Shown piece after piece: positions 10,194 through 21,796 of a DNA stretch of 64,000 bases. The DNA lies in assembly GCA_028386065.3 (NCBI GenBank), contig JAKUCV010001799.1, forward strand, positions 20,788 to 84,787, written 5' to 3'. Made by a program: the position numbers and the translations under genes. The notes under the pieces are model-generated. The model was not told the DNA's origin. It was given only the letters and a program-made list of their open reading frames with translations, and did no database searches. This DNA is from Turnera subulata (lineage: Eukaryota; Streptophyta; Magnoliopsida; Malpighiales; Passifloraceae). How positions within the stretch are numbered: the first letter of the stretch is position 1; each line of letters starts with the position of its first letter.

Positions 10194-11708
10194 TGTTAGT
10201 GTAATATGCCCAAAAGCCAATCAATGGATGTTTATTTGTAATCATTTTTACACATTAAGGTTATTCCAATAAATATCGTTTATGAGATAAACGCTTGCAC
10301 ATATTTAGAACCCTAGAATATTTATATATTCTTCAATGTCCCTAGTCGATTATTATTATGGATGGGTTGTAATAATAAATTAAGACTAGTGTATGTTGAG
10401 AATTATATGAGATATGAATTCTACATACGGGTACAAGTTAGAGAACTTGTGGACTGGACCGACCCACATAAGAACGCTACATGGAACGTTATATGATTGT
10501 CATTAGCGGTTCTTATATGTTTTGTACTTAGACCTGTGATCATCAAGGTTCCCAACATATGAGTCGTATACTTTGATATTACTCTTGGCTATTTCGTAAA
10601 TGAGTAGACTTAGTGTAATCATTGGGTATATGATAAATGTGTAGTGGGTTTTGTATGATCCAGAGGGGATTCGTCCAGCCCATATAACGGGTATATTATC
10701 GGATGGTTTCTTGATAGAGTTGAACCGGAAATGCATGGCCATGCTCGGATTATGATATGGTGATATCATAGGTATCCGTTTTACGCGGTTAACTCGAGGA
10801 TCAAGAAACCGAGATTGAATGTATGCGAGATTGACATATTCCATGTCTCGTGTTTAATCTTGATGATGGGACGATGACATGTTTCCGAGGCATATTGAAT
10901 CAGTACTGATCTTGTCGTTCGGATAGCAATGATGTGTTGCTAGACGCCGCTCTTTGCTTATAATTGTAAAATGAGATATTACAATTATTGCCGAACATTA
11001 CAAGTGCCTACAGGGTCACACACATAGAATCGTTGATTCGAGCAGGTGGTTGAACCGTGGTTGGACCATGGTTCGATCGGTGTGGTTGGACCATGGTTGG
11101 ACCAGGGTCGTTTTGGGCTGGTTTAGTTCAGTTATTGACAGAATTATTGGACCAAACTAGTGCTGTGATGAGTGTTTGTACATTAGTGGAGACATGGTTA
11201 TGTGGAGACATAATCATAAAAGATAATGGGCCAATATGTTGGCCATTATCCCATTGTCTCTTAGTACTAATTGGGGGTAGAGTAATCAGATTACTCTTGA
11301 CACTTCTCACTCTCTCTTGTATTTTGAATTCTGGGTTTTTCAGAGCAAGAAACACACACACTTCTTCCTCTCTTCTTTGTGAAAGAAAGAGATACCATAA
11401 ACACCACATATAGCTCCTGGAAATCCGTAGCTAGCACTACGGTTCGGGAGTGCTCGAGGGTTGGAAATCGTGAGACGATTCTGGCTTTTGATTAACGGTT
11501 CGTGTGGATACCGTAGAGGAGCAGGATATACTTCTGGCTCTAGCTGATTCGGTTCATCAGTTGGGTGAAAGACCTCAACCGTTTCAGGTATGTTCGTTTT
11601 TGTTATTCGGTTTAGCTACCCTTCACTTGGATCCTCCATGTGTATCCGGTTTTTCCGCTGCGTATGTTATTGCATTTGATTGTAAATTTGCATGCCCGAA
11701 TACTTACA
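10194..11708 (+). repeat. C1 5' LTR (shared LTR)
   Basis: It begins TGTTAGTG right after the polypurine stretch 'gcaagtgggagat' and ends ATACTTACA. It closely matches the 3' LTR at 17111-18634. It serves at once as the 3' LTR of the truncated copy (9325-10193) and the 5' LTR of the full copy (11709-17110). Confidence 0.9.
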
Positions 11709-11709
11709 G

Positions 11710-11721
11710 TGGTAGCGGAGC
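11710..11721 (+). other. primer binding site of copia C1
   Basis: TGGTAGCGGAGC starts one base past the LTR end. It is the same divergent initiator-Met-like 12-mer used by the gypsy elements in this window. Confidence 0.6.
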
Positions 11722-12010
11722 CTCTTGTGAAGTTCTAAACCGAATTATGTGTTCATATGTTATATGTGATATAGTATGAACGTGCTAGTATTTGTGATAT
11801 GCTGAATTCATTTCTATATGTGATGTGCTAAATGAGTTATTGAACATGTTGATGTTGTGTTTTTGTTAAAAATGTTTTAACAACAAGCACTTGATTGGTA
11901 TGAGATATCAATCAAGATGTTCATGGCAGTAAGTCGAAGAGTTCGACTAAGAAAAATCGAGTGTCGGTTTTTGTATAGAACGATTGTCGTTCTAGTACAG
12001 CTAGGCCATA

Positions 12011-12572
12011 ACATCGATGTTGGTGAGACCAACATCGATGTTGGTATGAAGTTTAGCCTTGGCCGAACCTTCACAACTTCGATGTTCTTTGACCAACATC
12101 GATGTTCTGATGAAGTTTAGCCTCGGTCGAACGTTCACAGCATCGATGTTGTGTGACCAACATCGATGTTCTCACGCAAAACTTTCAAATACATCGACGT
12201 TTAAGAGTTAAACATCGATGTTATTTGAGCTCGGCCAAATTGGTTTGAAGTTCCAAAACTCTCATAACATCGATGTTCAAGATTCCAACATCGATGTTCT
12301 TGAGTTCCACAAGTTCAAACATCGATGTTTAAAGTTCCAACATCGATGTTAAAATGCTACTGCCAAAATTTTGAACTTTCGGAATTCTCAAAACATCGAT
12401 GTTGAAAAGTTGAACATCGATGTTATTGAGCTACTGCCAAATAGTTTGGAGTTCAAGTTACTCAAAACATCGATGTTGAAGTGTTGAACATCGATGTTCT
12501 TGAGCCTCGGCCAAGTGGTTGGCGAGAATCAGATTCTCACAACATCGATGTTCATTGTTATACATCGATGTT
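12011..12572 (+). repeat. array of 18 AACATCGATGTT palindromes in the C1 leader
   Basis: Sites start at 12011, 12032, 12076, 12096, 12140, 12160, 12191, 12212, 12266, 12287, 12318, 12339, 12392, 12413, 12466, 12487, 12541 and 12561. Fourteen are perfect 12-bp palindromes; those at 12076, 12140, 12191 and 12561 have one or two changes. They come as nine pairs with start-to-start spacing of 20-21 bp. The pairs recur every 51-75 bp with related filler such as 'cggccaa' and 'gagttcaa'. The array lies in the 1.4 kb leader between primer site and gag start. Confidence 0.95.
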
Positions 12573-13143
12573 CACTTGTAATTTTGGTTTCAAAATTTAC
12601 AAACATCATTATATGATTCATCAAGAACATACATGTAATGTATTGGAAAAATATGTTGATGAAAAATATTAAGTTCCTCTTGTGTTGCCTTCCATGATAA
12701 GCACTCATCATTGCTTAGATCAACACTTGGTAGGTTTTGCCAAAGCAAGGTGCCAATGTTTATCCTAGCAAGGTGCGATGCGATAATTGTAATATCGGAA
12801 CTGCTTATTATGGTGTTGAACTTAACTAGGTCATCTTAATAAGATTAAGGACTTAGAGGCAAGGAGTTGAGCTAAGTCTATGAGATAGACAAGAACAAGT
12901 GTTGTTCACTCAACTATCCAAGAGTTACATGAGATGTAATTGACAAGAGTTGTCTACCTAAATAACTATTAAGTAAGCGATCAACCAAAGCTGACTTATC
13001 TAGTAGTGAAATATGGATCTTGGCCTACTTATATGATTGTCTTGATTTATATAGTAGGAGCATCATTTAATAGAATTTCTTGTTAAATGATTTTGTATGT
13101 ATGACTCTTATTTGTGTGAGTTGATCATTGTTGAAGAATTTCC

Positions 13144-14544
13144 ATGGCACAAAACACTAGGACAATGTCACTGCGATCTGTCCTTGAGAAGGAAAAGTTG
13201 AATGGGAATAACTTCCTAAAATGGTATCGCAACTTGAGGATAGTCCTCAAACAAGAAAAGAAATTGTATGTCCTCGAAGGGCCTGTTCCGAATGAACCGG
13301 CGCCTAGTGCTCCAAGGGCAGAAAGGGATTCTTACAAGAAGCTGCTTGATGATGCATTAGATGCAGCATGCCTTATGCTTGTTAACATGGACTCTGAGCT
13401 TCAGAAGCAACATGAGAACTTGGGTGCATTCGATATGATCAAACATCTAAAAATGCTTTTTGAAGAGCAAGCTAGGCATGAGAGGTATGAGACCTCTAAG
13501 GCATTGTTCCAATGCAAGATGGCTGAGTCATCACCCGTGAGACCTCATGTGCTCAAAATGATTGGATACATTGAGAGCCTTGAGGGTCTTGGTTTTTCTT
13601 TGCAGAAGGAGTTGGTTGTTGATCTAGTCCTGCAATCGATGCCGGATAGTTACAGCCAATTTGTCATAAACTTCAATTTGAATCATCTTGACAAATCATT
13701 GTCTGAGTTGCTTAACATGTTGGGAACAGCTGAGCAACAAATGAGGGCAAACAAATCCAACAATATGATGATTGGAAAAGGCAAAGAAAAGGGTAAAGCA
13801 AAGTTTAACAAGAAGAAGAAATGTGCCAAAAAGTTTGGTGCATGTGCATCTTCTTGTGATCATGTGCTGAAACCCAAGGGTGGTATTACAAAGGAAGGAC
13901 ATTGTTTCCATTGCAATAAACCGGGCCATTGGAAGCGAAACTGCCCTGTTTACCTTGAAGAGGTGAAGAAGCACAAGGGAAGTAAGACTTCCACTTCAGG
14001 TATCTTCGTTATAGAAGCTAATATCTTTATCTCTGCATCATGGGTATTAGATACCGGGTGTGGTTCTCACATTTGTGTAAATGTGCAGGAACTGAGAAAG
14101 ATTAGGAGATTGGCAAAGGGTGAGATAGACCTGCGCATGGGAAATGGAGCAAGAGTTGCTGCATTAGCCGTAGGAACTTACTATCTTACCTTACGGAGTG
14201 GTTTGGTTTTAGAACTGGACAATTGTTATTATGTACCGACCATAAGTAGGAATTTGATTTCTGTGTCTTGTCTTGACAAGAAAGATTTTTTATTTGTAAT
14301 AAAGGACAATAGTTGTTCTATTTATTTCAATGATGTTTATTATGGTGGTGTGTATTTAAGCAATGGTTTGTATGTTCTTAACCTAGAAACCGTAATCTAT
14401 AACGTTAATACGAAGAAGGTTAGAATGAACGATTCTAATGAAACCAATCTTTGGCATTGTCGATTGGGCCATATAAACGAGACTCGTATATCTAAACTCC
14501 ATAAAGATGGACTTCTAGACTTATTTGATTTTGAATCATTTTAG
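13144..14544 (+). CDS. copia C1 gag-protease and pre-integrase segment
   Basis: 466 codons. Gag spans roughly residues 1-255 (the 'LEKEKLNGNNFLKWYRNLR' type of UBN2 start), followed by a basic Lys-rich linker and a CCHC zinc knuckle CFHCNKPGHWKRNC at about 257-270. The protease follows, with the active site reading LDTGCGSH at about 301-308 where DTG or DSG is usual. A GAG_pre-integrase domain ends with 'WHCRLGHINETRI'. The frame then stops with TAG at 14542, where the next residues in frame would begin the integrase 'CESCLLGKM' motif. Copia elements normally have one continuous frame, so this stop is probably a lesion. The start ATG is the first in the frame and lies about 1.4 kb after the primer site. 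Confidence 0.9.
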   Translation: MAQNTRTMSLRSVLEKEKLNGNNFLKWYRNLRIVLKQEKKLYVLEGPVPNEPAPSAPRAERDSYKKLLDDALDAACLMLVNMDSELQKQHENLGAFDMIKHLKMLFEEQARHERYETSKALFQCKMAESSPVRPHVLKMIGYIESLEGLGFSLQKELVVDLVLQSMPDSYSQFVINFNLNHLDKSLSELLNMLGTAEQQMRANKSNNMMIGKGKEKGKAKFNKKKKCAKKFGACASSCDHVLKPKGGITKEGHCFHCNKPGHWKRNCPVYLEEVKKHKGSKTSTSGIFVIEANIFISASWVLDTGCGSHICVNVQELRKIRRLAKGEIDLRMGNGARVAALAVGTYYLTLRSGLVLELDNCYYVPTISRNLISVSCLDKKDFLFVIKDNSCSIYFNDVYYGGVYLSNGLYVLNLETVIYNVNTKKVRMNDSNETNLWHCRLGHINETRISKLHKDGLLDLFDFESF

Positions 14545-15603
14545 ACATGTGAGTCATGTTTGTTAGGCAAGATGACGAAGGCTCCTTTTACCGGTAAAGG
14601 TGAAAGAGCTTCGGACTTGTTAGATCTTATACATAGTGATGTATGTGGATCGATGTCGACACAAGTTAGAGGTGGATTTCAATACTTCATTACATTTACT
14701 GACGATTTCAGTAGGTATGGCTATGTGTATCTAATGAGACACAAGTCAGAATCCATTGAAAAGTTCAAAGAATTCAAGAATGAAGTACAGAATCAACTCG
14801 GCAAGTGCATTAAAATGCTTCGATCAGATCGAGGAGGTGAATACTTAGGCCGAGAATTTCTTGATCATCTAAAGGAGTGTGGTATAGTATCACAGCCCAT
14901 TCCACCGGGTACGCCTCAATGGAATGGTGTATCCGAAAGGAGGAATAGAATCTTGTTAGACATGGTTCGTTCGATGATGAGTCAAACTGACCTTCCTTCT
15001 TCATTTTGGGGACATGCATTATTGAGTGTTGCATTTAAACTTAACCGTGTTCCATCTAAATCCGTCGAAAAGACACCATATGAGATATGGACTGGGAGGC
15101 GTCCCAACTTTTCTTTTATGAGAATTTGGGGTTGTGAGGCTTACGTGAGACGTGAAGCATCAGATAAACTCGGCCCTAAATCCGACAAGTGCCTCTTTGT
15201 AGGATACCCTAAGGAAACTAAAGGGTATTATTTCTACAATCCCACCGAGCACAAAGTGTTTGTTGCTCGGACTGCTATTTTTCTAGAAAGAGAATTTATT
15301 TCTAGAAGAATCAGTGGGAGGAAAATAGAACTCGAAGAAGTTCGAGACATTGAGGCTGAGATGGAACAAGGACAGGAGCCACAAGATGTTGTGGATGAGA
15401 ATCCTGTGCCTGTAACACATGGACCGCGTAGATCGGGTAGGACTCGGTACGAGCCTGAGAGATATGGATTTCTCATGACTCATACTGGGGGCGTGATGCT
15501 CATAGAAGAGGATGAGCCCACTTCCTACCAGCAGGCCATCACGGGTCCGGACTCTATGAAGTGGCTGGAAGCTATGAATTCGGAAATGGAATCCATGTAT
15601 TAA
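14545..15603 (+). pseudogene. copia C1 integrase segment
   Basis: In frame with gag after the TAG. It has the zinc-finger end 'CESCLLGKMTKAPF', then the integrase core with 'DLIHSDVCGSM' and 'TDDFSRYGYVY', 'LRSDRGGEY' (second Asp) and 'NGVSERRNR' (third acidic residue), then the C-terminal 'GCEAYVRRE' and 'KCLFVGYPKETKGYYFY' part typical of copia. It ends at TAA (15601) where 'NKVWNLVDPP' should follow. The catalytic D-D-E residues are present. Confidence 0.85.
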
Positions 15604-17096
15604 AACAAGGTATGGAACTTGGTTGATCCACCTGGAGGGGTAAAACCCACAGGGTGCAAGTGGGTCTTTAAGAAAAAGACCTACATGGATGGTAATGTGA
15701 TTACCTATAAAGGGAGATTGGTGCGCGAATGGTTTCAAGCAAGTTCATGGTATTGACTATGATGAAACTTTCTCACCAGTTGCCATGGTTAAAATCCATC
15801 CGGATTCTATTGGCTATAGCGGCATACTATGATTATGAGAAATGGAAAATGGATGTCAAAATCGCTTTCCTTAACGGAATTCTTTTAGAGGATGTGTACA
15901 TGACACAACCTGAAGGTTTTGTCGATCCAGAGAATGCCAATATGGTATGCAAGTTGCAGAGATCCATTTATGGATTGAAGCAAGCTTCTAGGAGTTGGAA
16001 TCTTCGTTTTAATGAAGTGATCAAAGAGTTCGGTTTCATTAAGAATGAAGATGAACCATGTGTTTACAAGAAGGTTAGTGGGAGCATTATTGTTTTCTTG
16101 TTGTTGTATGTTGACGGCATCCTACTCATTGGGAATGACATTCCGACACTACAGTCTGTAAAGGCTTGGTTAGGGAAGAATTTCTCAATGAAGGACTTAG
16201 GAGAAGCAGCCTATGTGTTAGCTATAAAGATCTATAGAGATAGATCCAAAAGGCTTCTTGGGCTAAGTCAGAGTACATATACTGACAAGGTGCTAAAGAG
16301 GTTTAGCATGCAAGATTCCAAGAAAGAATTCTTACCCTTGTCACATGGCGTAGCTCTCTCAAAGAATCAATGTCCTAGTACGACTAAGGAGAGAGAGCAG
16401 ATGAGTAAGATTCCTTATGCTTCTGCAATAGGATCTATCATGTATGCCATGCTATGTACTCGACCGGATGTCGCTTATGCTTTGAGTGTCACAAGCAGAT
16501 ACCAAGCTGATCCCGGTGAGAGTCACTGGACAGCAGTTAAGAACATCCTTAAGTACTTGAGAAGGACTAAGGACGCATTCCTGGTTTACGGAAGTGTGGA
16601 TGAGCTTGTTGTAAAGGGTTCAACAGATGCTAGCTTCCAAACTGATAGGGATGATTTTAGATCGCAGTCAGGTTATGTGTTTTGTCTTAGAGGTGGTGCG
16701 GTATGCTGGAAGAGTTCAAAGCAGGAGACAGTTGCCGATTCTACAACCGAGGCTGAGTATATTGTTACCTCAGATGCAGCGAAAGAGGCTGTTTGGATCA
16801 AGAAGTTCGTAACTGAACTTGGGGTAGTTCAGAGCATTGAGAGTCCGATTGAGCTCTATTGTGATAACAATGGGACAATCGCACAGGCTCAGGAACCTAG
16901 ATACCACCAGAGATCCAAACATATTCTCCGACGCTATCATCTTATTAGAGAGGTCATAGATAGAGGCGATGTCAGACTGTGCAGAGTTCCATCTGAGAAC
17001 AATGTATCAGATCCGTTGACTAAGCCACTCACACAACAGAAGCATGATGGTCATGCTGCGTCCATTGGTATTAGATACATGTATGATTGGCTTTAG
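15604..17096 (+). pseudogene. copia C1 reverse transcriptase / RNase H
   Basis: RT begins with 'KVWNLVDPPGGVKPTGCKWV'. The frame shifts twice, near 15727 and near 15793, and is then open to 17096. The catalytic box reads YVDG instead of YVDD, so a second active-site Asp is lost. RNase H follows (TDASFQ, STTEAEYIVTSD, YCDNNGT) and ends 'MYDWL'. With two stops, two frameshifts and the YVDG change, the copy cannot make active RT. Lineage within copia not assigned. Confidence 0.9.
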
Positions 17097-17110
17097 TGCA
17101 AGTGGGAGAT

Positions 17111-18634
17111 TGTTAGTGTAATATGCCCAAAAGCCAATCAATGGATGTTTATTTGTAATGATGTATACACATTAAGGTTATTCCAATAAATATCGTTTAT
17201 GAGATAAACGCTTGCACATATTTATAACCCTAGAATATTTATATATTCTTAAATGTCCCTAGTCGATTATTATTATGGATGGGTTGTAATAATAAAATAA
17301 GACTAACGTATGTTAAGAATTATATGAGATATAAATTCTACATACGGGTACAAGTTAGAGAACTTGTCGACTGGACCGACCCACATAAGAACGCTACATG
17401 GAACATTATATGATTGTCATTAGCGGTTCTTATACACATTGTCCTTAGACCTGTGAACATCAAGGTTTCCAACATATGAGTCGTATACTTTGATATTACT
17501 CTTGGTTATTTCGTAAATGAGTAGACTTAGTGTAATCATTGGGTATATGATAAATGTATAGTGGGTTTTGTATGATCCAGAGGGGATTCGTCCAACCCAT
17601 ATAACGGGTATATTATCGGATGGTTTCTTGATAGAGTTGAACCGGAAATGCATGGCCATGCTCGGATTATGATATGGTGACATCATAGGTATCCGTTTTA
17701 CGCGGTTAACTCGAGGATCAAGAAACCGAGATTGAACATATGCGAGATTGAGATATTTCATGTCTCGTGTTTAATCTTGATAATGGGACGAAGGGACGAT
17801 GACATGTTTCCGAGGCATATTGAATCAGTACTGATCTTGTCGTTCGGGTAGCAATGATGTGTTGCTAGACGCCGCTCTTTGCTTATAATTGTAAAATGAG
17901 ATTTTACAATTTTTGTCGAACATTACAAGTGCCTACAGGGTCATACACATAGAATCGTTGATTCGAGCAGGCGGTTGAACCGTGGTTGGATCATGGTTCG
18001 ATCGGTGTGGTTGGACCGTGGTTGACCAGGGTCGTTTTGGGCTGGTTTGGTTCAGTTATTGACAAAATTATTGGACCAAACTAGTGCTGTGATGAGTGTT
18101 TATACATTAGTGGAGACATGGTTATGTGGAGACATAATCATAAAAGATAATGGGCTAATATGTTGGCCATTATCCCATTGTCTCTTAGCACTAATTGGGG
18201 GTAGAGTAATCAGATTACTCTTGACCCTTCTCACTCTCTCTTGTATTCTGAATTCTGGGTTTTTCAGAGCAAGAAACACCCACACACTTCTTCCTCTCTT
18301 TTTTGTGAAAGAAAGAGATACCATAAACACCACATATAGCTCCCGGAAATCCGTAGCTAGCACTACGGTTCGGGAGTGCTCGGGGGTTGGAAATCGTGAG
18401 ACGATTCCGGCTTTTTATTGACGGTTCGTGTGGATACCGTAGAGGAGCAGGATATCCTTCCGGCTCTAACTGATTCGATTCATCAGTTGGGTGAAAGACC
18501 TCAACCGTTTCAGGTATGTTCGTTTTTGTTATTCGGTTTAGCTACCATTCACTTGGATCCTCCATGTGTATCCGGTTTTTCCGCTGCGTATGTTATTGCA
18601 TTTGATTGTCAATTTATATGCCCGGATACTTACA
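17111..18634 (+). repeat. C1 3' LTR
   Basis: It starts TGTTAGTG and ends GATACTTACA, and is nearly identical to 10194-11708. The following sequence (from 18635) is unrelated to the primer site, so this is the outer end of the element. No target duplication can be tested because the left outer end is lost. Confidence 0.9.
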
Positions 18635-20760
18635 AACCCAAAGAGTGACTCACTCTCTGTGGATACAATTAAGCCCAAAGATATCCCAAAGGTACAAAAC
18701 TCAAGAAGAAAGAATTAAACCCCTCAACAAATTCAATAATCAAGCTTTAATCTCTCAATGGTATAAGCACTTAAGGAAGCTTCAAGAGGATATGAGATGG
18801 AATTGTAATGGCTTGCCTTAAACCTAATTTGATGAAGATAGAGGCTTTTTATACAAGCCTATTCTAGAATAAATGAAAAAAGCTCCTTTAATTCGAATCA
18901 AATAAATATTGGAGGTGGTTCTAGATGCTATAACAAAACTTCACAAAAAAATATCTCGAGAAATTTCTGAAGATCGAATATGTGTGAAAATAAAGTCGGG
19001 GAATCGTTAAATTGGCTCCGGATTTCGGTTGCTATGCCTTCGAAATCGATTTCGTATGAACAAGAAGACCGGCGATTTTGCTTGACAATTCATAATCCAA
19101 TTCATTTTTCCCAAATCTTTGTGGTTGCTTTTTCCAATAAACGTTGGTTAGGGTATAACTCGAAATAGAGTCCGACTATTTTAAATGACTTTCTTTCACG
19201 GATTATGGGATCTAGAGGCTCATATATGGAACGTTTCGAAAGAATACCTGGGACAATTCATTTTTTTTCATTTTTTTTCTTTTATCAAAATAGAAGTCAA
19301 GATTCAAAAAACAACTATCTAACCCTAATATCCTTGGTACTGTCCCTGCTGAGAAAGATCCGGATTTCGCAGTATTCTTCATGTCTCAACCACCCGGTCG
19401 ATACTCATTTTTCTTCTCATGTGTGCAGGTTTGATTTAAAAAAGAAAAAAATTAACAGCAGACTTCTGATATTCAAAAACCCGTAAAGCGTGTCTAACGG
19501 TCACAATATTTGACGGCCAATCCACTTGTGTTTTCTGGAAAATTTTTGTGTGACCAGACATACATAATTTTCCTTGCACCTCTTTTTGCAAAAGGACGTG
19601 GTACCTCTTTGTGGCTCCTTGTTGCGACTTTTGTCAAGACTCCTTGATCTACTGCAGGTGCTTCTAAGCCTTACTTCTTCTAGAGACTCCCATTGGAGAA
19701 GAGGACAACCCAACGACTCCATGGTTTCTGAATAAAAGGCTTAATAAGACATCCACCTCCAAGCTCCTTAGCCTTTTACTTTTGTCTTGAGCTTTGTAAG
19801 AAGACAAAGCAACATTCATCAGCTTCCCTTCACATCCCAACGGCTAGATATCTATTTGACAAAAAAAAAAAAAAAAGACAAGACAAAGGAGAGGAAAACA
19901 AGTTGAAGAAGTGCCAAAGACTAAAGAGCACGCATGGTTCATCAAAAAAAAAAAAAAAAAGAGCACACATGGTACAGATATTTTGGAGAAGAGGATAAGC
20001 TCTCAAGTGCACTGCCCTTTTTATTCAATGAGCCAAAAATCTCATGCTTTTAAAATGAAACACACCGTTTCATATAACGTGTGTAAAATAGAATTCGTGG
20101 GCTGAAAAAGAAAATGGGCTGTGTAGAGGAATAATATGGACTGCATGACTTTAGAAAATATTATTTTATATCATAAGCCCAAAGACCATTCTAAGATTAA
20201 GACACATCAAAAAATCTATTAGCCCAACAAATATACCATAATATAAAAAAGTTTTATTACTGGTATGCTTTATTATTAAACCTGAAAAAAAAAATTATTA
20301 TTTAATATTCATGAGATGTTAACCCAAAATCAACCCTGCTCTATCCGAACGACCCAAATCCTTATATTAATGATATGTTTTACTTTATTATTAATCAAAA
20401 AATTTAATTTATATTAATCTTATTTATATTTATTTATTTTTCTATCCATCTCTTTCACAAAGAAAGAGGAAGAAATGACGCAGAGGAGACAATGGCCGGA
20501 ACAACCGCCACGGGCTGCTGCGGCCATGAGGCCTGCTTGCACCGGCCGGAGCACACAGCAGCGACGAAGCCTACCTCGCTCCAACAGGCGCAGCTTCAAC
20601 AATGACAGTACGTTACTAACAATAGGCTAGTAGTCAATTTTAAAAAATCGTAAATACTCCTATAATGGATATCTAAAATAGTTAAACTAACAGATATCAA
20701 TATAAAAATTTTACTGAATAATAATATTTATAAAACATACATTGATGTTACCCCCTGCTT
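18635..20760. other. intergenic / unclassified repeat-like sequence
   Basis: No convincing gene. 18640-19250 has the texture of a degraded LTR or promoter (TTTTATACAAG near 18848) but pairs with nothing else in the window. Poly-A runs lie at 19859 and 19945. A short ORF with GC-rich codons at about 20475-20630 is unsupported. Confidence 0.4.
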
Positions 20761-21120
20761 TAATTATAAGCCTAAGTCATTTTTTAATTTCACACTTAAC
20801 AATAATTCTTGAGAGACCTTTTTTTTCTTTTTTTATGAACTGTATTGTATGAGAGAAAATGGCGAAAATAAGAAAATAAAGTCAATACTAAGACTTAATC
20901 CCTGGTTCAAATCATTATAATGCATTCAGCTATCCACCAAGCTAACTAGCAATTTTGAAGAATTATTACCATAAATAATTAAAAACGGATTCTAGGGCGG
21001 GCCTGGGCCCTTGCTCCCCCTATATCCGCCCCTGCTTTCCTTCTATCAATAATAATAACACATCGATGTTGATTGAAGGAAAATGAAGAAGAAAGCTAGT
21101 TCCATACAAAATTTCCTCTT

Positions 21121-21408
21121 TTATTTCCAGTCGTCCACTTCTGAGGAGAATGAAGAGGAGGAAGAAAGAAGTGGTAGGCCACCGTTGTGCCCTGATTTGT
21201 GGGTATTACTGCCTACCAAGCTTGGGAAGTTAAGCTTAGCTTTGGCACCACGCATCTTGAAAGCAGCTAAATCATAAGCCAGAGCTGCTCCCTCTGGACC
21301 TGGAGTGTCATACGTCCCCAGCCAAATCCTCGAACCTTTCTTCTTCGGGTTCCTAATCTCCGCCGCAAATGTCCCGTATGGTCTCTGCCAATCGCCTCCT
21401 GCCTTCAT
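21121..21408 (-). pseudogene. truncated AP2/ERF gene (duplicate of the 60716 gene)
   Basis: 95 codons, with an AP2 domain lacking its first strand (YxGVRRR). It reads from '[19 protein letters not shown]' through '[19 protein letters not shown]'. Trp of the usual PWG is Tyr. Two extra residues sit in the loop '[11 protein letters not shown]'. Downstream and coding parts match the ERF gene at 60716-61555, including the 3' flank near 20750-21110. The upstream part is replaced by a LINE fragment at 21481-21620. A DNA-binding role is unlikely. Confidence 0.8.
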
Positions 21409-21480
21409 TTTAGAACTTCAAAAGGGTCTTTGTTTTGAATAATTCCAAAGGTTACCATTGCTTCTCTTCCAGATCTGCAT

Positions 21481-21624
21481 CTATTGTTCATCTTCAATAC
21501 CAAAAGTAGCATTTCCATTGCGCAAAAATCTTGTTTTAATATGGAAAAAAGTTGTATTTTTATCTCCCAAAGCCAAACCGTCAACGATAGACTTTTGACT
21601 CCAATAATGTTCTTTCTTTAGACA
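21481..21624 (-). mobile_element. LINE fragment (RT-linker region)
   Basis: The minus-strand frame reads 'HYWSQKSIVDGLALGDKNTT' followed by 'FFHIKTR' and 'GIEDEQ'. This is the segment between endonuclease and RT seen in plant LINE ORF2 (usual form 'W.QRSR..WL..GD.NT.FFH'). It lies directly between the truncated ERF and the X retrotransposon, so X probably inserted into LINE sequence. Confidence 0.65.
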
Positions 21625-21710
21625 TGTTATAAATCTTTTGTTTAATGAAGAAAAATGGAGAAGAAAGGAATAAGAAATGGAGAAGGAGAGGAAGAACACA
21701 AATATTTAAT

Positions 21711-21744
<34 letters not shown>

Positions 21745-21796
21745 GCTGGTAGGTAGGTGTACACGTGGAGCACATGACATTCATTCTTTTATAACA
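21625..21796 (-). repeat. X 3' LTR with poly-G run
   Basis: On the minus strand it starts TGTTATAAAAG after the purine tract CAAGGGGAAG and ends TTTATAACA. The end matches the right-hand stub (27461-27489) and the ends of the Y LTRs. A run of 31 G at 21713-21743 on the plus strand interrupts it. Confidence 0.7.

Noticed and set aside
12011..12572. CRISPR-like array (short palindromic repeats with about 9-60 bp gaps)
   Set aside because: The repeats are 12 bp, come in pairs with two spacing classes, have related filler, and lie in the leader of a plant copia element. There are no cas genes and the genome is nuclear.
13696..15738. Minus-strand ORFs of 74-151 codons across C1
   Set aside because: Shadows of the copia gag-pol frame on the other strand with no domain of their own.
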